NCBI GenBank assembly: GCA_964415525.1
Contig: CAYQAS010000015.1
Coordinates: 1 to 50,499 of the forward strand
Source of the DNA: CAZPUI01 sp964415525
Lineage (GTDB): Bacteria > Acidobacteriota > Holophagae > Holophagales > Holophagaceae
DNA: 50,499 nt
Direction: 5' to 3'
A program made the position numbers and the translations under genes. Below the pieces are notes generated by a model. That model searched no databases and was not told the DNA's origin. It was given only the letters and a program-made list of their open reading frames with translations. Within the stretch, counting starts at the first letter, position 1; the number at the start of each line of letters is the position of its first letter. Positions 41,965-50,395 of this stretch are shown here, piece after piece.

Positions 41965-44900
41965 CTACAGGCGGAACAGATGGGGGCGGTTGCCCCCGCT
42001 GAAGAAATGGGAGGGCAGGGACTTCAACCGGGCTTCGGCATCGGCGGAACGCTCGAAACGGCCCAGACAGATGCGGCTGCGGGTGGATCCGGGGAGAGGC
42101 AGGACGAACAGCTCCGCTTCGGAACCCCGTAGCGCCAGGCGCGCCCGGTCCAGGGTCTCTTTCTTCTGGGCGACCACCAGGGCGATGGTCCAGCAGGGCT
42201 CCGCCGTGGGTGGGGTGTTTCCGGGGCCAGGCGCAGTCGACGCCATCGCCGGAGCCTTGGTCAGGGGCTGCGCGGCGGTTGGCGCCGTTGCAGCGACCGG
42301 TGGCTTGGCAGCCGGTGCCGTTTCGGATGGCGGTGTTTTAGGGACGAGGGGATCCACCAGAAGGTCCTGGCCCTCGAAGAGGCTGCGGGTGGTGGTGATG
42401 TCCAGACGCCGTCCCTCCGATTGCTTCAGGCCGACGCGGAGCGATTCCTTCGGAGAAACCCGGAGCTGGTACGTCCCGGGGGGGATCTTCACGAACTCGA
42501 AGAAGCCGTCGAAGGCGCTGCGGGTGGTGAAGGTCTTTCCGCCCTGGAGGGAGGCCAGTTCCACATCAACCCCTGCGAGCTCCTCTGGGCGCGCGGCTTT
42601 GCGGAGGCGAAGGGTGCCCAGCACCTCACCCAGGATGACCACGGGGTAGTCGACCTGCTGCCAGGTGCCACCTCGGGGCCGGATGGTCAGGGCCGGCACG
42701 GCGGGATGCAGGGTGGTTTCTTCCAGGCTCGCGGCATCCACCTGGAGCTGCAGGTCCAACCCTCGGGGCAACTGCGTGTAGACCGCCACCTTGGGATCGG
42801 GCCGCCATTCTTCCCGGGTCGCATCCCCGGCGCTGAACTGCACGTCATCCAGAACCCGTTCTCCGGGATCCGCCTCGCCATTGCCGTTGCTGTCCACGAA
42901 GGCGCGGGCGGAGAGCAGACCCAGGGAGCTGAGGGGCTGGGCATCCGTGAACCAGCGGTGGGTGCGTGGTTCCCGGGCGAGGGCCGCCTGTACCCGGAAC
43001 CCGATGCTGCCGCCCGCGTTCTTGGCGTAGGAGGCGTCCAGGCCATAGGAAAACCGGCCCGCCTGCTGCAACACCGACACGTAAGCAGAGGCCTGACGGA
43101 GGCCACCGACGCCGCCCCGGAGCCCCCCCTGCAGGACGAGGCCGGAGGTCAACCGCTGACTGGCATTGAACGCCCAGTGGCTGAGGCGAGTCTTGCCATC
43201 CTGACGGAAGCCCTGGATGTCGGACTGCAGGCTGGTGGCCCCGACGAAGGTGGTGAGGAGGATCTGACCTTCGAGGAGTCGGGAGGGACGGCCCAGGGTG
43301 TTGTCCTGGGTCAGGCCGATGGCGGGGGAGAAGCTCACGGGGCCGAGGCTGGCACCCGCCTGCAGGCGCTGGGAGCGCTGCCGACCCTCGGCGTAGCCCC
43401 GCTCTTGGTAGGTGTAGCTCAGGCTCACGGGAGACCTGCCCCATGGAAGGCTGGTGTTCAGACTCGCCTGGGTGTCCGAGCGGAGGCTCAGGTTCGCGCG
43501 GCCGAGGCTGAGGTAGCCCAGGGGCTGAAAGCCATTCCGGTATTCGGCGCGGCGCAGGGTGAGCCCGGAGTAGCCGATGCCGGTGCGCAGGGCGGCCTCA
43601 AGACCGGAACCCTGCGCCTTGGGCGGGAGACCCGCCAGGGGAGCGACCTTCGAGAAGGCCCCCGTGAGGTCCAGGGACACGTGGGGGAGCAGGGTGCGAA
43701 GGCCAGCGACCCCATAGGTCCGGGCGGCATCCTGGAACTGGAGCCGGGCGCCCCCGGCCTTGATGGCGAGTCGCGTGCCGAGTCCCGCCTCGCCTTCCGC
43801 GAAATAGAGAGGCTGGCGGAGCAGGATCGGGGTGCCGCTCTCCGGGTCCGCCTGCAGGGGCGGAAGGGTGGGTTCCAGGGCCGCCAGGCGGTAGTGGAAG
43901 GCGCCGGGTTCGGGCATGTCCTGGCTGATGTCGAGGCGGTGGGTCTCCTCGCGCCTTTGGCCCTGAGGGCCGTGAAAGACCAGTCGGAAGAGGTTCAGGC
44001 CGAAGTTCAGCTGGACCGAGGGGAACTCGTACTGGCCGTCCGCGCGTCCCGTTTGAAAGCCGATCAGGCCGCCGTTCTGGAACAGTTCTACGGTCCAGCC
44101 CTGGGGAATGGGGCCTCGGAACGCCCGCATTCCGAAGCCGGAACGGTAGGCGGTGGGGTAGTTGTCCACGAGCAAACCGCGGCCCTGGGGCAGGGATCCC
44201 ATCAACTCCAGGGAGACACTTCGCTGGATATCCCCGACCGCCACCTGGCGGGCATGGAGCGGACCCAGCAGGCCGCCGTCGGGGTCCTCGCGGAAGAGGC
44301 TGGCGCGGCTGTTCCGCCAGGAGCCATCCGAATCGCGGTTTGCGTAGAGAAAGGAACTCATCCAGAGGAGGTCCCCCGCCGCGCTCATGGAGCCCGTGGG
44401 CGGACGAGACGGACCGCTCTGGGACCGTCCCCAACTGAGCGAGCCTTCCATCACCGGCAGGGAAAAGAAGGTGTAGGGGAAGGGAGGGCGTGGTCCCTTG
44501 TTCGCACCAGGGCCGCTTCCGGCGCCCAGCATGCGTGAGGCCCGTTTCTCCCGTTCCCAGGCGGCTTCTACTGGAAGGGGCTCTTTGGACTTGAGGTAGA
44601 GGGAGGACTCCCGGAAGACCGCTTTCGCCTCCAGGGGAAACCACTGTTCCAGGAGGGCAGTATCCACATAGAGCTCTCGCCCCAGGGCCCGGACCTGCCA
44701 GGGCTCGAAGGTGGATTTTCGTCCGCCTGCCTCCACCGTGTGGGTGGCGAGATCCAGTGAGAACCGGCGTCCCTGTTCGATGAAGAACCCTTCCGCACGC
44801 CCGCGGTCCCCCTGGACGTCGATGGCGAACTGCACGAGGCGGCAGATCTCGCCGAGGGGCACGAGGGCATGCTTCGAACCGGGAAAGGCCTGAAGGCCAT

Positions 44901-45048
44901 CCCCCAGCGGCGTTCCCATCAGGAATACCTGCATCAAGGCCGCCTCCGCTTCATCCAGCGGAGGCAGTGCCTGGGATTGGGCCAGGGCGGGAAGGGCAAG
45001 CGCCACCAGCGCCAGGGCGGGTCCCGTGAACAGCGGGCGGATTGGCAT
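41965..45048 (-). CDS. Outer-membrane fimbrial usher with C-terminal carboxypeptidase-regulatory and SPOR domains
   Basis: 1027-residue outer-membrane usher of the CS1/TcfC-like type that exports and assembles pilin. A signal peptide (GPALALVALALPALAQS) is followed by an N-terminal periplasmic region, then a large barrel of alternating strands (residues ~190-720) with typical turns such as DNYPTAYRSGFGMRAF and VELFQNGGLIGFQTG. Near residues 800-880 there is a carboxypeptidase-regulatory-like beta domain (SAFDGFFEFVKIPPGTYQL). An Ala/Pro linker then leads to a SPOR-like domain at 952-1027 (CWTIALVVAQKK...RICLGRFERSADAEARL). The C-terminal SPOR is not a normal usher part. The gene begins 2 bp after the chaperone stop. 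Confidence 0.87.
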   Translation of the reverse strand: MPIRPLFTGPALALVALALPALAQSQALPPLDEAEAALMQVFLMGTPLGDGLQAFPGSKHALVPLGEICRLVQFAIDVQGDRGRAEGFFIEQGRRFSLDLATHTVEAGGRKSTFEPWQVRALGRELYVDTALLEQWFPLEAKAVFRESSLYLKSKEPLPVEAAWEREKRASRMLGAGSGPGANKGPRPPFPYTFFSLPVMEGSLSWGRSQSGPSRPPTGSMSAAGDLLWMSSFLYANRDSDGSWRNSRASLFREDPDGGLLGPLHARQVAVGDIQRSVSLELMGSLPQGRGLLVDNYPTAYRSGFGMRAFRGPIPQGWTVELFQNGGLIGFQTGRADGQYEFPSVQLNFGLNLFRLVFHGPQGQRREETHRLDISQDMPEPGAFHYRLAALEPTLPPLQADPESGTPILLRQPLYFAEGEAGLGTRLAIKAGGARLQFQDAARTYGVAGLRTLLPHVSLDLTGAFSKVAPLAGLPPKAQGSGLEAALRTGIGYSGLTLRRAEYRNGFQPLGYLSLGRANLSLRSDTQASLNTSLPWGRSPVSLSYTYQERGYAEGRQRSQRLQAGASLGPVSFSPAIGLTQDNTLGRPSRLLEGQILLTTFVGATSLQSDIQGFRQDGKTRLSHWAFNASQRLTSGLVLQGGLRGGVGGLRQASAYVSVLQQAGRFSYGLDASYAKNAGGSIGFRVQAALAREPRTHRWFTDAQPLSSLGLLSARAFVDSNGNGEADPGERVLDDVQFSAGDATREEWRPDPKVAVYTQLPRGLDLQLQVDAASLEETTLHPAVPALTIRPRGGTWQQVDYPVVILGEVLGTLRLRKAARPEELAGVDVELASLQGGKTFTTRSAFDGFFEFVKIPPGTYQLRVSPKESLRVGLKQSEGRRLDITTTRSLFEGQDLLVDPLVPKTPPSETAPAAKPPVAATAPTAAQPLTKAPAMASTAPGPGNTPPTAEPCWTIALVVAQKKETLDRARLALRGSEAELFVLPLPGSTRSRICLGRFERSADAEARLKSLPSHFFSGGNRPHLFRL

Positions 45049-45050
45049 CG

Positions 45051-45902
45051 CTAGAATGTGAGGTCCACGAGGGTCGTGACGGGGGCCAGCTTCATGTCCG
45101 TGGCCTGGAAGGTGATCTTGGCCTTGGCGCCCTTCAGCTTCCCGGATGCGCCATCCGGCACGCCGAGGAAGACCTGGCGGCGCGTGAGGTTGGTGTAGAT
45201 GCCCACGGACTTGGCGCGCCAGAGCACCGTGCCCGCAGGCAGGGATCCGCCGGACTCCAGCGTCAGGGTGATCTCACCGATCACGCTGCGCCCGCCGCTG
45301 CGCTCCAGGAAGACGCTGACGACGGGGGTCAGCCCGGCGCCTTCCGGCTGGAAATACCGGGCTCCCGTGAGTCGGAGCTCCGCGGTGGGGGCGCCCTGGC
45401 GGACGATGACGGGTACGGAGATGCCCATGATCTGGGTGATGGCGAAGGAGATGCCCTTGTCCGCGCCTTCGCCGGTGAGCGGGGGGGCCTCGGTGGAGGG
45501 CGGGATGCCCTGGACGAGCAAGTGGGAGCGGTACTCGCCGTCCGGGAGCGAATCCGGCTTGCGCAGCTGGAAGCGGATGACCTGAGAGCCTCCAGGCTCC
45601 AGGTCCACTTGGCGCGGCGTGAAGCGCACCAAATCGGATGCGGAAATTTCGTCGGGGCTCTTGATCCGGTCTTCGAGGGTGCCGTCCTCCTTCATTCCCT
45701 TCTCCACCATGGAGACGCGGAAGGAGGCCTTCTCGGCTCCGCTGTTCTTCACCAGGACCTCGGCGGTCCGGGTGCGACCCTCGATCACGACGCGGTGCGG
45801 CATCAGGCTGATGCTGCCCGTGGGATTGATGGGCGCAGGGGCCTTCTGGGCTGCCAGGAGGCCACAGGCGAGAAGAAGGAACAGCGAGCGGGGTGGGCGC
45901 AT
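45051..45902 (-). CDS. Periplasmic fimbrial chaperone (PapD-like)
   Basis: 283-residue exported chaperone. After the signal peptide (SLFLLLACGLLAA) it shows a two-domain immunoglobulin-like layout: an N-terminal domain with ISLMPHRVVIEGRTRTAEV and FTPRQVDLEPGGSQVIRFQL (the G1-strand region that completes pilins), and a second domain from ~150 with PVIVRQGAPTAELRL. It keeps pilin subunits folded for the usher. It lies between pilin and usher genes; a 16-bp hairpin sits between pilin and this gene. Confidence 0.9.
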   Translation of the reverse strand: MRPPRSLFLLLACGLLAAQKAPAPINPTGSISLMPHRVVIEGRTRTAEVLVKNSGAEKASFRVSMVEKGMKEDGTLEDRIKSPDEISASDLVRFTPRQVDLEPGGSQVIRFQLRKPDSLPDGEYRSHLLVQGIPPSTEAPPLTGEGADKGISFAITQIMGISVPVIVRQGAPTAELRLTGARYFQPEGAGLTPVVSVFLERSGGRSVIGEITLTLESGGSLPAGTVLWRAKSVGIYTNLTRRQVFLGVPDGASGKLKGAKAKITFQATDMKLAPVTTLVDLTF

Positions 45903-45920
45903 GGTGCATCCAAGTCATAG

Positions 45921-45957
45921 CCCAAGGGGCCACGCATGAGCTGCGTGGCCCCTTGGG
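45921..45957 (-). promoter_or_regulatory. 16-bp intercistronic hairpin between pilin and chaperone
   Basis: Perfect 16-bp stem (45921-45936 with 45942-45957) with a five-base loop, located 16 bases after the pilin stop and 18 bases before the chaperone start. No T-run follows, so it is more likely a partial terminator or 3'-end stabiliser that raises pilin output over chaperone and usher. Confidence 0.7.
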
Positions 45958-45973
45958 GTTCAATCCAGGGGAG

Positions 45974-46570
45974 TTAGATGTACTGGACGGTGACGGTCAG
46001 GGTGCCCTGCTTCTCGCCCAGGGCGCCGGCGGGGATCTTCAGGGTGCCGCCGACGCTGAAGTGCTTGCTGGTGGTGTAGCCAGAGATGGCGGTGGGAAGA
46101 CCGGCGACGCCGTTGCAGGGGTCGGCAGGCAGGTCGGTCTTGGTGGTGAGCTCGCAGGCGGGCCCGCGGCCGTTGGCGGTGTTGTTCAGGGTCACGGTGG
46201 CCGGCACGTTGATCTGGATGCCGGCATCGTTGGTCTTGGCCGCCCAGTTGTCGAAGTTGTAGTGGAAGCCGGCGCCGCTGACGGCCGCGACCTGACGGCT
46301 GCCCTTGTAGGGGGCGCAATCCTTCCAATCGGACAGGTTGGCGACGGAATTGAGCTGGCCGGCCTGATGATTGGTGGTCATGGTGACGAAGGCATCCTTG
46401 GACAGGTCGTCGACGACGATGGCGCCGAAGGAGATGTCGCTGGACTTGACCATCTTCACGGGAGCCACGATGCGCACGAAGGCATCGGCGGTGGCTGAAG
46501 TGGAGTTGCCGTCGGCGGCAAAGAGGAAGCCGGAGGCCGCGAGGAGGGCGAGGGTGGTGAGCTTGCGCAT
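45974..46570 (-). CDS. Major pilin, DUF4402 family
   Basis: 198-residue exported protein with signal peptide LTTLALLAASGFLFAADG. The mature domain opens with AFVRIVAPVKMVKSSDISFGAIVV, the DUF4402 signature region, and ends KIPAGALGEKQGTLTVTVQYI, with an alternating beta strand that could donate to the chaperone or next subunit. A Cys pair (DWKDCAPYKG, PACELTT) may form a disulfide. The ATG at 46570 has AGGAG six bases upstream. It is the first gene of the operon, which fits the major subunit. Confidence 0.85.
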   Translation of the reverse strand: MRKLTTLALLAASGFLFAADGNSTSATADAFVRIVAPVKMVKSSDISFGAIVVDDLSKDAFVTMTTNHQAGQLNSVANLSDWKDCAPYKGSRQVAAVSGAGFHYNFDNWAAKTNDAGIQINVPATVTLNNTANGRGPACELTTKTDLPADPCNGVAGLPTAISGYTTSKHFSVGGTLKIPAGALGEKQGTLTVTVQYI

Positions 46571-47138
46571 GGTGGCTCCTTGGAGCGGGTGTCCGGACCT
46601 GTTGGCCTTCGGCCGGGCCGGAACATGTTGGGGGAGGGCGGCGTGCCGCCCGATGCTGGGTGAAGATCGCCCCATTCCGACCAACGCCGGACAGGGTGAA
46701 GGGTGGGAACGCAGCCTTCGGTTTTATGTGCGAACAAGGCACACGACGGAGGCCGACTCCCCGTGAGAACGCCATCTGAGGTCGGCCTCGTCTATGAAGA
46801 TTCATAAAACAAGGCAAGGCCTGGGCTGACGCCCTGGAGGTTGCTGTGAGGGGTTCGCGTCCTGGCAGGCCAGTGCGCTGAACATGTTGGTGGTTCAAGT
46901 GCCCGTGTGGGCTTGAACCTTGGGGCAGTTTGCGGAGGGGGCGGATGGAATCCGGGTCTTCGCGGGCTGACATGTTGGGTGGAGATCTGCCGAAGCGGCT
47001 CTCGCGGTTGTTACGAGTGAGTTGTCTTCGGGGGAGAGCTTGTCACAGCCCGATGTTGGTTTCCCGAAATGAATGGCTCTGTGGACATAAAGCGGGTGTG
47101 AACGCCCCATGGAGGTGCTTCATTGCCCCATTGAGCCG
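46571..47138. promoter_or_regulatory. 568-bp upstream region of the fimbrial operon with palindromes and repeats
   Basis: No gene is visible. It contains three exact copies of ACATGTTGG at 46623-46631, 46882-46890 and 46970-46978; a 9-bp inverted repeat at 46749-46757/46781-46789; and TATGAA-N2-TTCATA at 46793-46806. These are candidate regulatory sites for the pilin promoter on the minus strand. I could not assign -10 and -35 boxes. Confidence 0.5.
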
Positions 47139-48095
47139 CTAATTGAATCGAGGCAGGGCTTCCGTGATCGCGGAAATATCCCGGTGGGCGCCATGTTGCA
47201 CACGCAGATATTCCTGAGCAGCTTTGGTGCCCTTCCACTCGCGCAGGGTCTCGGCGATGAGCACGAAGGTGGCGCCATCCGCAGGATGCCGCTGTAGGTG
47301 GCCCTCATAGAGGGCGATGGCCTCGCGATGACGCGCTTGTCGGCGCAGGGTGCGCGCCAGGCCGAACAGTGCCGGCTTGTCCGGGCCCAGTTCCAGGCTC
47401 TGGCGGAAGATGGCCTCCGCCCGGGGGAAATCGCCCAGGCGCAGGAAGCAGTCACCCGCCCTGCTGAGGACCTGACGATTGTGCGGATCCAGGGCCACCA
47501 TGCGCTCCCAGAACGGGGCCGACCGTTGGAACTCCCCCAGCCCTCGGAGGGCGTCTGCCAGCCCGAAAATGGCATAGGCGTTGTCGGGAGCCAGCTTCAG
47601 GGCCTGCTCGAAGCGCGGCACCGCCTGCTCATACTCCTCCCGGTCCCGGTGCAGGTTGCCCACCATGGTGAGGATGTTCAGGAGGGTCGGATTCAGCTTC
47701 AGGAGCTGGTTCCAGCACGCCAGAGCCTCGGTGGTCCGGCGCTCCTTGTAGTAGAGGTCTCCGAGCCCCATGAGGGCGTAGGTGTTGTCCGGATTTCGCG
47801 CCAGGGCGCCGACGAAGTGCTGGATCGCATCCAGGCGTCTGCCGAGCCGTTTGAGGGCATCCGCGAGGCGCACCCGGACGGAATCGTCGTCGGGGCGGAG
47901 TTCCAGATACTGCGTCCACACCTGGACGCTCCCTTCGTAGTTCTTTAGTCCGCGTAGTGCCTCTCCGGACTCCTTGAGGGCCTTGGTATGATTCGGCTGA
48001 GTGGACAGTATTTGTCGATAATAGACAAGTGCGCCCTGGAAATCTTTTGCACGCCGACTGGCATCTCCCAGCTTCATGAGGGTGCTGATGTCCAT
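47139..48095 (-). CDS. Tetratricopeptide-repeat protein
   Basis: 318-residue soluble protein made of about nine TPR units, for example ALVYYRQILSTQPNHTKAL, YALMGLGDLYYKERRTTEAL and YAIFGLADALRGLGEFQRSA. There is no signal peptide or catalytic motif, so it is a protein-interaction scaffold. ATG at 48095 (MDISTLMKL) is chosen as the first good in-frame start; no clear Shine-Dalgarno precedes it, so the second Met is possible. It lies about 180 bp after the reductive-dehalogenase-like gene on the same strand. Confidence 0.83.
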   Translation of the reverse strand: MDISTLMKLGDASRRAKDFQGALVYYRQILSTQPNHTKALKESGEALRGLKNYEGSVQVWTQYLELRPDDDSVRVRLADALKRLGRRLDAIQHFVGALARNPDNTYALMGLGDLYYKERRTTEALACWNQLLKLNPTLLNILTMVGNLHRDREEYEQAVPRFEQALKLAPDNAYAIFGLADALRGLGEFQRSAPFWERMVALDPHNRQVLSRAGDCFLRLGDFPRAEAIFRQSLELGPDKPALFGLARTLRRQARHREAIALYEGHLQRHPADGATFVLIAETLREWKGTKAAQEYLRVQHGAHRDISAITEALPRFN

Positions 48096-48273
48096 GGGGT
48101 CGAGTCCAAGCCCGCCGAAACCGTGTTCGAGCGTGCCTTCTACCCTACTCCAGAAGGCCCAGTCGGCTGCGAACCTGCGTGAAAGGGGGGATCGCCGCTT
48201 GCGAAACGCGCGATGTCCCCCCTTTGACTCCCGCGATGGTGGGCGAACAGACCTCGCCCACCACGCCTGCGGT

Positions 48274-49413
48274 TCAGGGCTTCGTTCGTCCCGTGACCCA
48301 GCGGCCGTCCACGTCCTCGATGTCCAGCCACCACTTCCGGTCGGGTTCGACCTTGCCGTAGCCCAGCAGGTCGTCGCCCCGTGCGGCGAAGTTCCGGGTG
48401 AACGGGAGGTTCCGCACCATCCATGAGATGCCGCGGTGGAAGCGGGTATAGGGCTTGTTCCAGGGGCACACCTTGATGCAGGTCCCGCAGCCCGAGCCGA
48501 ACTGGTTGCTGCAGCGGAAACTGGTGCACTGCTGCACGTCCACCTGCCACTTCTCGTAGCCATTGGCGAAGACCTTGCCGCCCTCGGGAATGGCGCCGCT
48601 CGGGCACTCCCGCGCGCACTTCTTGCACTTGTCGCAGAAATCCTGGAGCCCGAAATCGATGGGCTGATCGATGGCCAGGGGCATGTCCGTGGTGATGATG
48701 GCGGCCTTGAACCGGGGCCCCAGAAAGGGGTTGAGCACCACATCTCCCATGCGGCTCATCTCGCCGAGCCCCGCCCAGAGCAGGATCGGCGGCACGAGCA
48801 CCTGGTAGTTCTTGGCGTGATGGGCGCGGGCTGGATAGCCCAGGCGCCGTATGTAATCCGCCATGGCACAGGCGATGAAGCCGGAGGTGCTGTACGCCTT
48901 GAAGCTCATGGCGTTGCTGATCCAGTCGGACCCATTGAAGCCGCGGGAGGTCTCGTAGTCCTGGTCCACGAGGATGGCGAAGGCGTATTTGTGCTTCAGC
49001 TCGATGGGCTGGTCGTCCACCCGGCCGTGGGTGAAGACCGCGTAGGGCGGAAGCTCGCAGATACCCACATCGTCGGCCTTCAGGAAGAAGGCCAGTTCCT
49101 TGAGGTGGCGGGCGTTGGCGACGGGATCGTCGGTGTCTGGGGCCCGATCGGCCCGCACGGGACCGTCCACCATGTCCTCCTGGCCGAGCATCTTGCTCAT
49201 GTGGAGCAGGGCGTCGCTCAGCGGGTATTTGCTCATGAAACGGCCGTATTCCTGTTTCACGAAGTCGCCGTATTCGCCCTGGCCGGCCTTCACAAAACCG
49301 CCATCCCGCTCATCCACCCGCGGCACGTGGGCGTCGTCGATGCGAGTCGTGGGACGGGGGACCCGCTTGAGGATGTGGGCGGGGAAGGGCCCCGGCGTGC
49401 GGCGCTTAGACAT
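48274..49413 (-). CDS. Reductive dehalogenase-like double [4Fe-4S] protein, no Tat signal
   Basis: 379-residue protein. The middle region (IELKHKYAFAILVDQDYE, FIACAMADYIRRLGYPARAH, LWAGLGEMSRMGDVVLNPFLGPRFK) matches the cobamide-binding domain of reductive dehalogenases. Two iron-sulfur motifs follow: CDKCKKCARECP (Cys260, 263, 266, 270) and CX12CX2CX3C (Cys296, 309, 312, 316). No twin-arginine signal is present, so it should be cytoplasmic, unlike respiratory dehalogenases. No rdhB anchor gene is adjacent. The ATG at 49413 is set by GGAG five bases upstream. Another cobamide-dependent reduction, as in QueG-type relatives, is the main alternative. Confidence 0.83.
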   Translation of the reverse strand: MSKRRTPGPFPAHILKRVPRPTTRIDDAHVPRVDERDGGFVKAGQGEYGDFVKQEYGRFMSKYPLSDALLHMSKMLGQEDMVDGPVRADRAPDTDDPVANARHLKELAFFLKADDVGICELPPYAVFTHGRVDDQPIELKHKYAFAILVDQDYETSRGFNGSDWISNAMSFKAYSTSGFIACAMADYIRRLGYPARAHHAKNYQVLVPPILLWAGLGEMSRMGDVVLNPFLGPRFKAAIITTDMPLAIDQPIDFGLQDFCDKCKKCARECPSGAIPEGGKVFANGYEKWQVDVQQCTSFRCSNQFGSGCGTCIKVCPWNKPYTRFHRGISWMVRNLPFTRNFAARGDDLLGYGKVEPDRKWWLDIEDVDGRWVTGRTKP

Positions 49414-49519
49414 GGAAGCTCCAGGGTGGCAGTGGCTGACCCTCACCGGGAGCGGGATTCCCGGACTTGTCCCTTGCCAGGAAGGGTGGATCGCAGGTTC
49501 ACGCTATGCTTTCCGATGA

Positions 49520-49536
49520 TTCCAATGCCATTGGAA
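49520..49536 (+). promoter_or_regulatory. Perfect 17-bp palindromic operator
   Basis: TTCCAATG-C-CATTGGAA, a perfect inverted repeat with a one-base centre, 19 bases before the Lrp/AsnC gene start and between it and the divergent dehalogenase-like gene. It has the form of an Lrp-family autoregulatory site. Confidence 0.7.
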
Positions 49537-49554
49537 AATTGACGGAGAATACCC

Positions 49555-50073
49555 GTGAAATGGAGCCTGGATCGAACTGATTTCCAAATTCTCGGCATGT
49601 TGCAGGAAAATTTCCAGATCTCTAACAAGGAGTTGGCGGCGGCACTGGATCTGGCACCTTCCACTTGCCATGCCCGGGTGCAGCGCCTGAAGGCGGAAGG
49701 TGTGATTCAGGGCACGCATGTCCGTGTGGCGCCGGAGGCCCTGGGCATCGGGCTCCAGGCCATCGTGGGACTCCGCCTCAACCATCACGACCGCAAACAC
49801 ATGAAAGCGTTCTGGAAACACGCCCTGGGCATCCCGGAAGTCCTGGCGGTCTTCCAGGTCACCGGCGACAAGGATTTCCTCATCCACATGGCCATCCGGG
49901 ACATCCACCACCTCCAGCAGGTGGCCATGGATGGGTTCGCATCCCGGCCCGAAGTGCGGAGCATCGAGACCTCCATCATCTTCGAGCACGTGATCAAACC
50001 GTCCCTGCCGCTGCTGGAGGAACCGCAGGAAAGCAGGGGAACCCCGAAAGGCGCGAAAAGGCGCGAAAAGTGA
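49555..50073 (+). CDS. Lrp/AsnC-family transcriptional regulator
   Basis: 172-residue DNA-binding protein. The N-terminal helix-turn-helix has DRTDFQILGMLQENFQISNKE and LAPSTCHARVQRLKAEGVI. A C-terminal RAM-like ligand domain follows (LQAIVGLRLNHHD, FQVTGDKDFLIHMAIRDIHHL). These proteins usually sense amino acids. The start is GTG at 49555 with GGAG seven bases upstream. The last residues are basic (GTPKGAKRREK) and the 3' end carries a 10-bp tandem repeat. Downstream kbl encodes glycine C-acetyltransferase, a threonine-catabolism gene controlled by Lrp in enteric bacteria, so local control is likely. Confidence 0.93.
   Translation: MKWSLDRTDFQILGMLQENFQISNKELAAALDLAPSTCHARVQRLKAEGVIQGTHVRVAPEALGIGLQAIVGLRLNHHDRKHMKAFWKHALGIPEVLAVFQVTGDKDFLIHMAIRDIHHLQQVAMDGFASRPEVRSIETSIIFEHVIKPSLPLLEEPQESRGTPKGAKRREK
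50051..50070 (+). repeat. 10-bp tandem repeat at the end of the Lrp gene
   Basis: Two adjacent copies of GCGCGAAAAG at 50051-50060 and 50061-50070. The unit is not a multiple of three, so gain or loss of one copy would change the reading frame of the last few codons. Confidence 0.7.
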
Positions 50074-50395
50074 TGATCTGAGGGTCGGCCTCGCGTCTGC
50101 CGCATCCTCCGTTCGGTCCTCGGCTCCTTCCTTCGGAGGAGCAGGGCGATTTGTAATAGGTCCGAAAGCCGGGTGATCGGTGACGGGCCTGCCCGGAGGA
50201 ACGCGCTGCCCCGTCGTCCTTTCGCGGGCGCAAGGGGCGTGTTGCGGTTTTTACATCCGGCCGTTTCTCACGTGGTTTTGGTCTGCGAACCGGAATCCGA
50301 CGGATTGCAAGGCCCTGCGTGGCCGCAATGGGCCCCGGGTAGACTTGGAGGCTTCGGTTTCGATCTTTTCCACACTTCCTCCTGCGAGGTCGCCC
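50074..50395. other. 322-bp spacer between the Lrp gene and kbl
   Basis: No gene or known riboswitch was recognised. It holds a hairpin with one bulge at 50123-50131/50135-50142, which may end the Lrp transcript, and a T-rich run near 50248. The kbl promoter should lie here, but I could not place it. Confidence 0.5.

Noticed and set aside
50074..50395. A glycine riboswitch upstream of kbl
   Set aside because: No tandem glycine aptamer core or conserved loops could be found by eye.
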